Assembly: GCA_002478685.1 (NCBI GenBank)
Contig: DLPY01000027.1
Location: 1 to 38,714 of the forward strand
DNA: 38,714 nt
From: Flavobacteriaceae bacterium UBA7446
GTDB taxonomy: Bacteria > Bacteroidota > Bacteroidia > Flavobacteriales > Flavobacteriaceae
Direction: 5' to 3'
Shown here: positions 31,955 to 38,714 of the stretch, piece after piece
Layout: each line of letters begins with the position of its first letter
Numbering within the stretch: position 1 is the first letter of the stretch
Program-made: the position numbers and the translations under genes
The notes under the pieces: model-generated
The model's input: only the letters and a program-made list of their open reading frames with translations
The model's database searches: none
Told to the model about the DNA's origin: nothing

Positions 31955-32779
31955 ATGGAAACAAAAATTGCCATACAAGGAATTAAAGGTTCGTACCACC
32001 ACGAGGTGGCGGCGCAGCTGTTTGGCACTGCCCTATCATTAGACGAATGCTTGTCTTTTGATGCATTGGCGGCTTCGGTGACCTCAAAGGTTACTGAGGC
32101 AGGCGTTATGGCACTTGAAAATTCTATTGCAGGCTCCATTATTCCCAACTACGCCCTTATTGACAAAAACGACTTGAATATTGTTGCCGAGGCATATATC
32201 CGTATTGAGCATCAGCTTATGGCACTTCCTAACACCACAATTAGCGAAATTAAAGAAGTAGCTTCGCATCCCATGGCATTGTTGCAATGCAAAGATTTTT
32301 TTGCTACCCAACCGCACATTAAACTTATTGAAGATGCCGATACGGCGGAGGTTGCGCAACGCATTGCCAAAAATCAAATCAAGGGTTTGGGTGCCATCGC
32401 CTCAAAAACAGCAGCGCAGCTTTATGGGTTAGATATTGTTGCGCCCAACATTCACAGCATTACCAACAACGCAACCCGTTTTGTGGTGGTCAAAACCAAA
32501 GCAAATACTTCGGAAGATATCGACAAAGCATCGCTAAAATTTGTACTAAATCATAAGCGAGGCAGTTTGGCAGCCGTACTTAATGTACTTAGCGATTGCA
32601 AGCTTAATTTGACTAAAATTCAGTCCATGCCTGTGGTGGAAACGCCTTGGAAGTACTCCTTTTTTGTAGATGTTACATTTGATGAAGTGACCTTTTACAC
32701 CAAAGCCGTAAAGCTGTTGGAAATTATGACGGAGTCTTTAAAATTATTGGGAACCTACAAAAACAAGCTATCGGCATGA
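31955..32779 (+). CDS. pheA: Prephenate dehydratase
   Basis: Converts prephenate to phenylpyruvate, the committed step to phenylalanine. The ATG at 31955 (274 residues) is chosen because the family start reads (x)KIAIQGIKGSYHHEVA; the alternative at 31943 adds four residues. The catalytic domain covers about 1-185, including MALENSIAGSIIPNYALI and the NNATRFVVV motif with the key Thr. A C-terminal ACT domain, about 195-270, begins LKFVLNHKRGSLAAVLNVL and should bind Phe for feedback. There is no chorismate mutase fusion; the mutase lies in a downstream gene. It is the first gene behind the Phe/Tyr attenuator. Confidence 0.93.
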   Translation: METKIAIQGIKGSYHHEVAAQLFGTALSLDECLSFDALAASVTSKVTEAGVMALENSIAGSIIPNYALIDKNDLNIVAEAYIRIEHQLMALPNTTISEIKEVASHPMALLQCKDFFATQPHIKLIEDADTAEVAQRIAKNQIKGLGAIASKTAAQLYGLDIVAPNIHSITNNATRFVVVKTKANTSEDIDKASLKFVLNHKRGSLAAVLNVLSDCKLNLTKIQSMPVVETPWKYSFFVDVTFDEVTFYTKAVKLLEIMTESLKLLGTYKNKLSA

Positions 32780-33924
32780 AACCTGCAAACAGACTTCATA
32801 GCGTTCAAGAATACTACTTCTCTAGAAAGTTGCGAGAAGTACGTGGGCTTATTTCCGATGGGCATGATATCATCAATATGGGTATTGGAAGCCCAGACCT
32901 TGCACCACCGCATCAAGTGGTGGAAGCACTTACACAAAGCCTTTCGCAGCCCACGGCGCACAAATACCAAAGCTATCAAGGTACGCCCGAGTTGCGTCAA
33001 GCCGTGGTAAATTACTACCAAACGTTTTTTGGAGTTACGTTGAATCCCGCAAACGAAGTACTGCCGCTGATGGGTTCAAAAGAAGGCATTATGCACGTAT
33101 CCATGGCTTTTTTGAACGAAGGCGACGGGGTTTTAATTCCAAATCCAGGATACCCAACCTATGCTTCGGTGACGGAGTTAGTAGGCGCGCGCGCCGTACC
33201 CTACAAATTGGATACTGCCAATGGGTGGTTGCCAAATTTGGAAGAACTTGCTAAGCAAGATTTATCGGGTGTAAAATTGATGTGGATCAACTATCCGCAT
33301 ATGCCAACAGGGGCAAAAGCCACTATGGCTTTTTTCAAGGAATTGATTGCTTTTGCAACCCAACATGACATACTCATTATCAACGATAATCCCTATGCGC
33401 ATATTCTAAACGATGCGCCGTTAAGCATACTTGCCGTGGAAGGTGCAAAAGAAGTTGCTTTGGAGTTCCAATCGTTAAGCAAGGCATACAATATGGCAGG
33501 TTGGCGCGTGGGTATGGTATGTGGAAAAGAGGAATACATTACCCAAATTTTAAAGGTAAAAAGCAATATGGATTCGGGGATGTTTTTTGGTGTTCAGCAA
33601 GGAGCTATTGTCGCGCTTGAGCAAAGTAACGATTGGTTTTTGCATATTAATAGCGTGTACCAAAAACGCCGCGAGTTGGTATGGAAAATTGCCGAGGCGC
33701 TTCACACGACCTACCAAAAAGATACTTGCGGAATGTTTGTGTGGGCAAAACTTCCCAACGGCGCACCCAGTAGCGAAACCTATATTGATGCCCTGCTACA
33801 CGAACAGCACATTTTTGTAGCTCCAGGGACCATTTTTGGCACAGCAGGAGAGGGGTATATTCGCTTTTCGCTTTGCGTTACTGAAGAAAGAATTAAAGAA
33901 GCACTAAACCGCATCAAGTCATGA
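32776..33924 (+). CDS. Class I/II aminotransferase (probable aromatic)
   Basis: A fold-type I PLP aminotransferase, 382 residues. Features are NMGIGSPDLAPP, YQSYQGTPELRQAV, PNPGYPTYASV, the Asn-x-Pro region INYPHMPTGAKA, INDNPYAHI, and the Schiff-base Lys236 in LEFQSLSKAYNMAGWRVGM. The family includes aspartate, LL-DAP and aromatic aminotransferases. Its place between pheA and tyrA, overlapping both by four bases, suggests it transaminates phenylpyruvate and hydroxyphenylpyruvate, or prephenate; that is inference. Confidence 0.88.
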   Translation: MKPANRLHSVQEYYFSRKLREVRGLISDGHDIINMGIGSPDLAPPHQVVEALTQSLSQPTAHKYQSYQGTPELRQAVVNYYQTFFGVTLNPANEVLPLMGSKEGIMHVSMAFLNEGDGVLIPNPGYPTYASVTELVGARAVPYKLDTANGWLPNLEELAKQDLSGVKLMWINYPHMPTGAKATMAFFKELIAFATQHDILIINDNPYAHILNDAPLSILAVEGAKEVALEFQSLSKAYNMAGWRVGMVCGKEEYITQILKVKSNMDSGMFFGVQQGAIVALEQSNDWFLHINSVYQKRRELVWKIAEALHTTYQKDTCGMFVWAKLPNGAPSSETYIDALLHEQHIFVAPGTIFGTAGEGYIRFSLCVTEERIKEALNRIKS

Positions 33925-34766
33925 ACATTGGTTTTGTAGGTATAGGATTAATGAACGGGTCACTTTCGCTGGACTTGCAGCGTCTGTATCCAAATGTTGT
34001 TTTGCAGGGTATCAGCCGAAAAGATGCAACGCTTAACCGTGCTGTGGAACTTGGGCTCATTCATCAAAAAGGCACCTTGGATACGCTTGCAAATGCCGAT
34101 ATGGTCTTTGTGTCTATCCCTGTAGAAGCCATTGCAAAGCTACTCCCAAAAATTTTGGATAACATTGGCGACAATACATTGGTGATGGATTTTGGCTCTA
34201 CCAAAGCGGCTATTTGCGAAGCGGTAGCAACGCACCCAAAACGCAATCAGTTTTTGGCAGCGCACCCTATTGCTGGTACTGAATTTTCGGGACCCGATGC
34301 CGCCATTCCAAACTTGTATGATGGCAAAACCATGATGCTTTGCGAGGCGCAACAAACTCGCCCAGATTTGCTATTACATGCGGAAAATTTTCTTAAAAAA
34401 CTAAACATGGTGGTGCGCCGCATGGACCCTGTTGCGCACGATAGGCATATTGCTTATGTGTCGCATTTGTCGCACATCACCTCATTTATGCTTGGAAAAA
34501 CAGTTCTGGAAAAAGAACCTGACGAGCAAAGCATCTTTGATATGGCAGGCAGTGGATTTGCGTCTACGGTACGTCTTGCTAAAAGTTCACCAGAAATGTG
34601 GATGCCCATTTTTATTCAAAACAAGCATAACGTTTTGGAAACACTAAATGAGTACATTTCCAATCTGAACTTATTCAAAGAAAAACTTGAAGCAGAGGCT
34701 GTTGAAGAACTGCTTGCTGAAATGAAATACATTAATAAAATAGGAACAATTTTAGAACATAAATAG
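33921..34766 (+). CDS. tyrA: Prephenate dehydrogenase
   Basis: NAD-dependent oxidative decarboxylation of prephenate toward tyrosine. The 281-residue product has an N-terminal Rossmann motif, NIGFVGIGLMNGSLSLDL, followed by VSIPVEAIAKLLP, VMDFGSTKAAI, FLAAHPIAGTEFSGP and a helical domain with HDRHIAYVSHLSHITSFML. The HPIAGTE and H-x-x-x-A-x-x-S-H-L motifs are catalytic in the TyrA family. There is no C-terminal ACT domain. It overlaps the aminotransferase gene by four bases. Confidence 0.92.
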   Translation: MNIGFVGIGLMNGSLSLDLQRLYPNVVLQGISRKDATLNRAVELGLIHQKGTLDTLANADMVFVSIPVEAIAKLLPKILDNIGDNTLVMDFGSTKAAICEAVATHPKRNQFLAAHPIAGTEFSGPDAAIPNLYDGKTMMLCEAQQTRPDLLLHAENFLKKLNMVVRRMDPVAHDRHIAYVSHLSHITSFMLGKTVLEKEPDEQSIFDMAGSGFASTVRLAKSSPEMWMPIFIQNKHNVLETLNEYISNLNLFKEKLEAEAVEELLAEMKYINKIGTILEHK

Positions 34767-34774
34767 AAATAACC

Positions 34775-35857
34775 ATGGAAAACAACCCAAAAATGCGCCA
34801 GTGGCTCAATGATTTTGAGCTTGATCATCCGCTTGTAATTGCAGGACCTTGTAGCGCTGAAACCGAAGATCAAGTGCTCAAAATTGCACATGAATTAAAA
34901 GACACAGACGTTACTGCCTATCGTGCCGGTATTTGGAAGCCCCGTACACGCCCTGGAAATTTTGAGGGTGTTGGCGCTATTGGATTAAAGTGGCTGCAAC
35001 GCGTAAAAGATGAAACGGGCTTGCTTACGTGTACGGAAGTGGCAAATCGCGCTCATGTTCAGTTGGCGTTAGAGCATGATATTGACATTTTGTGGATTGG
35101 TGCCCGCTCAACGGTTAGCCCATTTATTGTGCAAGAAATTGCCGATGCATTAGAGGATACGGACAAAATTGTTTTGGTGAAAAACCCTGTAAACCCAGAC
35201 CTAGCATTATGGCTTGGCGGTATTGAGCGTTTATACACCTCTAACATCAAAAACTTAGGGGTTATTCATCGAGGGTTTTCTACCTATGATAAATCTAAAT
35301 ACCGCAATAATCCCGAGTGGCAGATTGTGGTTGAACTGCAAAATCGCTTTCCCGATTTACCGCTAATTTGCGATCCATCTCATATTGCAGGGCGTCGGGA
35401 TATTATCCATGACATTTGTCAAACCGCATTGGATTTGAATTTTGATGGATTGATGGTAGAAACGCATTGGGATCCAGATAATGCGTGGAGTGATGCTGCT
35501 CAGCAAATTACACCCGACACGCTTGTTCAAATGATGGAAGATTTGAAAATCCGTAAGGAAACAGATGACGATGTGCAGTACAAAAACAAGTTAAATACTC
35601 TGCGTACACAAATTGATGTTATCGATGCAAGTTTGCTAGAAAGCCTGAGCAAGCGTATGAAAGTTGCTAACGAAATTGGCGAACTCAAAAAAGATCACAA
35701 TGTTGCTGTATTACAGTCTAAACGATGGAACGAAATTTTGGGCAAAATGATTTTAGACGGAGATGAAAGAGGACTTAGCGAAGAATTTATCCTTCGCATT
35801 TTTAAGGCCATTCACCAAGAATCTATCAACCACCAAGAGCAGATAATCAACAATTAG
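34775..35857 (+). CDS. DAHP synthase fused to chorismate mutase
   Basis: A two-domain enzyme of 360 residues. Residues 1 to about 265 are a type I-beta DAHP synthase (VIAGPCSAETEDQVLKIA, RAGIWKPRTRPGNFEGVG, IWIGARSTVSPF, LICDPSHIAGRRD, VETHWDPDNAWSDA). It makes the first intermediate of the shikimate pathway. Residues about 272-355 are an AroQ-type chorismate mutase (LRTQIDVIDASLLESLSKRM, then KVANEIGELKKDHNVAVLQ and KRWNEIL). The fused mutase serves pheA and tyrA and often regulates the synthase. It follows tyrA by eight bases. Confidence 0.94.
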   Translation: MENNPKMRQWLNDFELDHPLVIAGPCSAETEDQVLKIAHELKDTDVTAYRAGIWKPRTRPGNFEGVGAIGLKWLQRVKDETGLLTCTEVANRAHVQLALEHDIDILWIGARSTVSPFIVQEIADALEDTDKIVLVKNPVNPDLALWLGGIERLYTSNIKNLGVIHRGFSTYDKSKYRNNPEWQIVVELQNRFPDLPLICDPSHIAGRRDIIHDICQTALDLNFDGLMVETHWDPDNAWSDAAQQITPDTLVQMMEDLKIRKETDDDVQYKNKLNTLRTQIDVIDASLLESLSKRMKVANEIGELKKDHNVAVLQSKRWNEILGKMILDGDERGLSEEFILRIFKAIHQESINHQEQIINN

Positions 35858-35891
35858 TGGCTATAAACTAAAAATCTGTTAATTTGGCTAC

Positions 35892-36839
35892 ATGACAGGA
35901 GTGGTGTACAAATCAACGGGGAGCTGGTATCACGTAAAAGATGCGGACGGGAAACTTGTTCCCTGCCGCATCAAAGGGAAATTCCGTATTGAGGGTTTTA
36001 CAAGCACAAGCCCTGTTGCTGTTGGCGACGTAGTTGATGCTACACTAAAAGAAACGCAAGAGGGCACACAAGGCGTGATTACGCATATCCATGAACGCAA
36101 GAACTATATTGTGCGGAAATCGGTGAATTTGTCCAAACAAATCCACATTATTGCAGCTAATATAGATTGTGCTTTTTTGTTGGTTACACTCAATAATCCT
36201 GTCACTTATCCTGCGTTTATTGACCGCTTTTTGGCTACTGCCGAGGCATATGAGATAGAAACCGTTTTGCTTTTTAACAAAGAAGACACGTACACTTCTG
36301 AGGAATCGGAACAAATTCACGCCCTTATGGATGTATATTTGAATATTGGCTACACTTGTTTGGAGATTTCTGCCCTAAAAGGCACAAATTTAGAAACTGT
36401 TCAGCAGTGGATGAAAGGAAGTACTAGTATGCTTTCAGGGCATAGTGGTGTGGGAAAATCTACGCTCATTAATAGCTTAGCACCTGAGCTAAATATTAAG
36501 ACAGCAGAAATTTCTTTGCAACATCTTCAAGGACAACATACCACCACTTTTGCCGAAATGCACGATTTGGATTTTGGAGCGCGCATAGTAGATACACCCG
36601 GTATTCGTGGGTTTGGTATGGTGAATATGGCACCTGAGGAAATGGGTGATTATTTCCGTGAATTTTTTCGACGTAAGGAATATTGTAAGTTTAATAATTG
36701 CTTGCATCTTGATGAGCCTATGTGTGCTGTTAAAGCAGCAGTAGAGTCGGGAGAAATTGCTGCCTCGCGTTATAAAAGCTATGTGCAAATGATGGCAGCA
36801 GATGAGTCACAGTATCGAACAGATTTTTGGGACGTATGA
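35892..36839 (+). CDS. rsgA: Ribosome small-subunit GTPase RsgA
   Basis: A circularly permuted GTPase acting in late 30S maturation. The 315-residue product has an N-terminal OB fold (about 1-75), then the GTPase motifs in permuted order: LLFNKED (G4), ISALKG (G5), GHSGVGKSTLIN (P-loop), TTTFAEM (G2) and DTPGIRGFG (G3). The zinc site follows, with CKFNNCLHLDEPMC supplying three Cys and a His. It sits inside an aromatic operon, 34 bases after the synthase-mutase gene, so it may be transcribed with it. Confidence 0.94.
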   Translation: MTGVVYKSTGSWYHVKDADGKLVPCRIKGKFRIEGFTSTSPVAVGDVVDATLKETQEGTQGVITHIHERKNYIVRKSVNLSKQIHIIAANIDCAFLLVTLNNPVTYPAFIDRFLATAEAYEIETVLLFNKEDTYTSEESEQIHALMDVYLNIGYTCLEISALKGTNLETVQQWMKGSTSMLSGHSGVGKSTLINSLAPELNIKTAEISLQHLQGQHTTTFAEMHDLDFGARIVDTPGIRGFGMVNMAPEEMGDYFREFFRRKEYCKFNNCLHLDEPMCAVKAAVESGEIAASRYKSYVQMMAADESQYRTDFWDV

Positions 36840-37291
36840 GAGCAGTAATTCAACGTGTTAAAAAAGCACAAGTTATAGCAAACCAAACACATGTGCAGCA
36901 GATCGGTAATGGTTTGGTAGTATTGCTTGGCATCACCCATGAAGACCTTGCCAAAGATGTGGATTGGTTGATAAAGAAAATAGTGAATATGCGCATTTTT
37001 AATGATGAAAATCAAGTCATGAACAAAAGCGTTATCGATAGTAATGGTGAGTTGTTGGTAGTAAGTCAGTTTACGCTTTTTGCACAAACTAAAAAAGGGA
37101 ATAGGCCTTCGTATGGTCAAGCTGCCACGCATGAAATTGCAGTGCCATTATATGAATTGTTCTTAGAAAAAGCTGCTTTTGCAATGGGAAAACCCGTGCA
37201 GTGCGGTATTTTTGGCTCAGATATGCAAATAGATTTGGTAAACGATGGTCCTGTGACGATTGTAATCGATTCAAAAAATAGAGATTTATGA
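36836..37291 (+). CDS. dtd: D-aminoacyl-tRNA deacylase
   Basis: Dtd removes D-amino acids (and Gly) mischarged on tRNA, notably D-Tyr. From the ATG at 36836 the product is 151 residues, starting MRAVIQRVKKAQV, as is usual. An in-frame ATG three codons earlier is disregarded. The two defining motifs are present, SQFTLFAQTKKGNRPSY and NDGPVTIVID. It overlaps rsgA (ATGA) and the MazG-like gene (ATGA). A D-Tyr deacylase inside a Phe/Tyr operon is a fitting neighbour, though the link may be chance. Confidence 0.94.
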   Translation: MRAVIQRVKKAQVIANQTHVQQIGNGLVVLLGITHEDLAKDVDWLIKKIVNMRIFNDENQVMNKSVIDSNGELLVVSQFTLFAQTKKGNRPSYGQAATHEIAVPLYELFLEKAAFAMGKPVQCGIFGSDMQIDLVNDGPVTIVIDSKNRDL

Positions 37292-37617
37292 ACATTCAAG
37301 ATGCACAAGAAGCTGTAGATGAGTGGATTAAAACCCACGGTGTGCGTTACTTTAATGAGCTTACCAATATGGCGCAACTCACAGAGGAAGTAGGAGAGGT
37401 AGCTCGAATTATCGCGCGCAGATATGGCGAGCAATCCGAAAAAGAAAGCGATAGAACGAAAGACCTAGGCGAAGAACTTGCCGATGTACTCTTTGTGTTG
37501 CTTTGTTTGGCAAATCAAACCAATACCGATCTGCAAGCTGCTTTTGATCGTAAATTAGAATTCAAAACCCAACGCGACCACGAGCGTCATCATAACAACC
37601 CAAAACTTCGTTCATGA
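37288..37617 (+). CDS. MazG-like nucleotide pyrophosphohydrolase
   Basis: A 109-residue single-domain protein of the MazG/all-alpha NTP pyrophosphohydrolase superfamily. The metal-binding pattern is readable: LTEEVGEVARIIARRYGEQS, then DLGEELADVLFVLLCLANQ, i.e. ExxE followed by ExxD. Such proteins clear non-standard NTPs. Its length is that of the half-size class, not full MazG. It is coupled by ATGA overlaps to dtd before it and aroA after it. The substrate is unknown. Confidence 0.85.
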   Translation: MNIQDAQEAVDEWIKTHGVRYFNELTNMAQLTEEVGEVARIIARRYGEQSEKESDRTKDLGEELADVLFVLLCLANQTNTDLQAAFDRKLEFKTQRDHERHHNNPKLRS

Positions 37618-38714
37618 GTACCTTACGCCTCACGCATACTGCACAACAGCTTTCAGGTAAATGTGTAATTACAGGCTCCAAAAGTGAGTCAAATCGTTTA
37701 TTGATACTCCAAGCCTTATTTCCAGAGTTAGAAGTACTAAACCTTTCAAATTCAGACGACACGCAAGCCATGATGCGTGGGTTGTCTTCATTCGAAGAAA
37801 TTATAGATATTGGTCATGCGGGAACTACAATGCGCTTTTTGACTTCTTATTTTGCCACCACACCAGGGGTGCAAAAGACTTTAACAGGCTCAAAACGCAT
37901 GCAACAGCGACCAATCAAAATTTTAGTAGACGCATTGCGTACTATTGGCGCAGAAATTGAATACCTAAATAATGAAGGTTATCCGCCACTGCGCATTTCT
38001 GGCAAAAGAATTACAACTGATAGTGTGGAATTGGCGGCTAATGTAAGTAGCCAGTACATTACGTCTTTGATGCTTATCGCTCCCAAATTGTCCAAAGGGC
38101 TAACCATCAATTTGGTGGGTGAAATAACCTCTATCCCCTACATTAACATGTCCTGTTCGTTGTTGCAGAAAGTAGGTATTAAGGCAGTATTTCAAGGGCA
38201 AACCATTCAGGTTTTCCCACAAGAAAACATTGACTCAAAAACTGTTGAGGTGGAATCAGACTGGAGCTCGGCGTCCTATCATTTTAGCATGGTAGCATTG
38301 GCAGAAAATTCACAAGTTTCCATTAAAAATTACATTGCGGATAGCCTACAGGGGGATAGCGTTTTGGTCGATATTTATAAGCAGTTGGGCGTATCATCTA
38401 CATTTGACAGCAATGCGTTGCATCTAAAAAACAATAGCAATGTGCAACCGCACATCGCACTCAATTTAATTAAAGCACCCGATATTGCACAAACCATTGC
38501 TGTAACTTGCTTTGGATTGGGTATTTCTTGTGATTTGACGGGCTTGCATACACTTAAAATTAAAGAAACTGACCGTTTGGTAGCACTTCACACTGAACTT
38601 AATAGGTTGGGTGCTGATATTCATATTACTGATAATTCGTTGCATTTATCGGCACACAAAAATCCCATAATTGGCGGCGTTTCGATAGACACTTATCATG
38701 ACCATCGTATGGCA
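37614..38714 (+). CDS. aroA: EPSP synthase (3' end outside the window)
   Basis: AroA makes 5-enolpyruvylshikimate 3-phosphate, the sixth step of the shikimate pathway. 367 codons are visible with no stop; the family has slightly over 400, so about 40 are missing. Motifs are GSKSESNRLLILQAL (shikimate-phosphate site), HAGTTMRFLTSYFA, QRPIKILVDALRTIGA, ANVSSQYITSLML, DWSSASYHFSM, LKIKETDRLVALHTEL and the final DHRMA. The Asn usual in NAGT is His here. The start overlaps the MazG-like stop (ATGA). It restores the aromatic theme after three unrelated genes. Confidence 0.92.
   Translation, partial: MSTLRLTHTAQQLSGKCVITGSKSESNRLLILQALFPELEVLNLSNSDDTQAMMRGLSSFEEIIDIGHAGTTMRFLTSYFATTPGVQKTLTGSKRMQQRPIKILVDALRTIGAEIEYLNNEGYPPLRISGKRITTDSVELAANVSSQYITSLMLIAPKLSKGLTINLVGEITSIPYINMSCSLLQKVGIKAVFQGQTIQVFPQENIDSKTVEVESDWSSASYHFSMVALAENSQVSIKNYIADSLQGDSVLVDIYKQLGVSSTFDSNALHLKNNSNVQPHIALNLIKAPDIAQTIAVTCFGLGISCDLTGLHTLKIKETDRLVALHTELNRLGADIHITDNSLHLSAHKNPIIGGVSIDTYHDHRMA

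Noticed and set aside
1..38714. CRISPR array, prophage, insertion sequence or toxin-antitoxin pair
   Set aside because: No regularly spaced repeats, transposase, integrase or paired toxin genes were seen. The MazG-like protein is a pyrophosphohydrolase, not a MazEF antitoxin.

Overview
The window looks like a chromosomal segment of a Flavobacteriaceae-type Bacteroidota. The sequence is AT-rich. Several promoters fit the Bacteroidota form TTG-N18/19-TAnnTTTG. Typical group genes are present: the 2TM domain, MetX/MetY methionine synthesis, fused DAHP synthase/chorismate mutase, a SAM-II type riboswitch and LptC next to a CNNM/CBS protein. No phage, insertion sequence or CRISPR array is visible. 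Nearly all of it is housekeeping sequence, so the interest lies in leaders, RNAs, small ORFs and scars between genes.

Layout. 1-292: tRNA-Phe on the minus strand, with promoter and terminator. 293-7835: a plus-strand run of coaX, outer-membrane protein, TPR protein, lptC, a small membrane protein, a CNNM/CBS protein and a PpiD/SurA-type foldase, mostly envelope biogenesis. 7836-8240: a non-coding stretch with a candidate structured small RNA. 8241-12333: a DUF456 protein (minus), a TonB-C-like lipoprotein, ruvC and hemW (plus), and an M20 dipeptidase (minus). 12385-14217: tRNA-Leu and a truncated second copy, then a small AT-rich accessory patch: four tiny coupled ORFs including a DUF2834 protein, a SnoaL-like lipoprotein, and three related short direct repeats.

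14218-23032 is mostly minus strand: waaA (with a plus-strand sugar aminotransferase beside it), then etfB, etfA, a bifunctional-nuclease protein, a NupC-type transporter, thyA, a membrane-anchored DHFR fusion and fabD in transcription order. pdhB and hppA diverge from etfB across a region with a 22-bp palindrome. A deoxynucleoside kinase follows on the minus strand.

27235-31319 is a methionine/SAM cluster: a promoter, a SAM-II-like riboswitch, metK, metY, metX and an OsmC protein, ending in a decayed metZ-like fragment. 31799-38714 is an aromatic amino-acid operon: a promoter, a 17-codon leader peptide with seven Phe/Tyr codons, a terminator/antiterminator pair, then pheA, an aminotransferase, tyrA, DAHP synthase-chorismate mutase, rsgA, dtd, a MazG-like gene and aroA, which runs off the window.

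Main points to follow up: the Phe/Tyr attenuator, the unannotated RNA at about 8084-8229, the SAM-II switch with its start-proximal hairpin, the 2TM-DHFR fusion, the etfB/pdhB palindrome, and the repeat-bounded accessory patch beside tRNA-Leu. All family assignments come from reading motifs; no database search was run.
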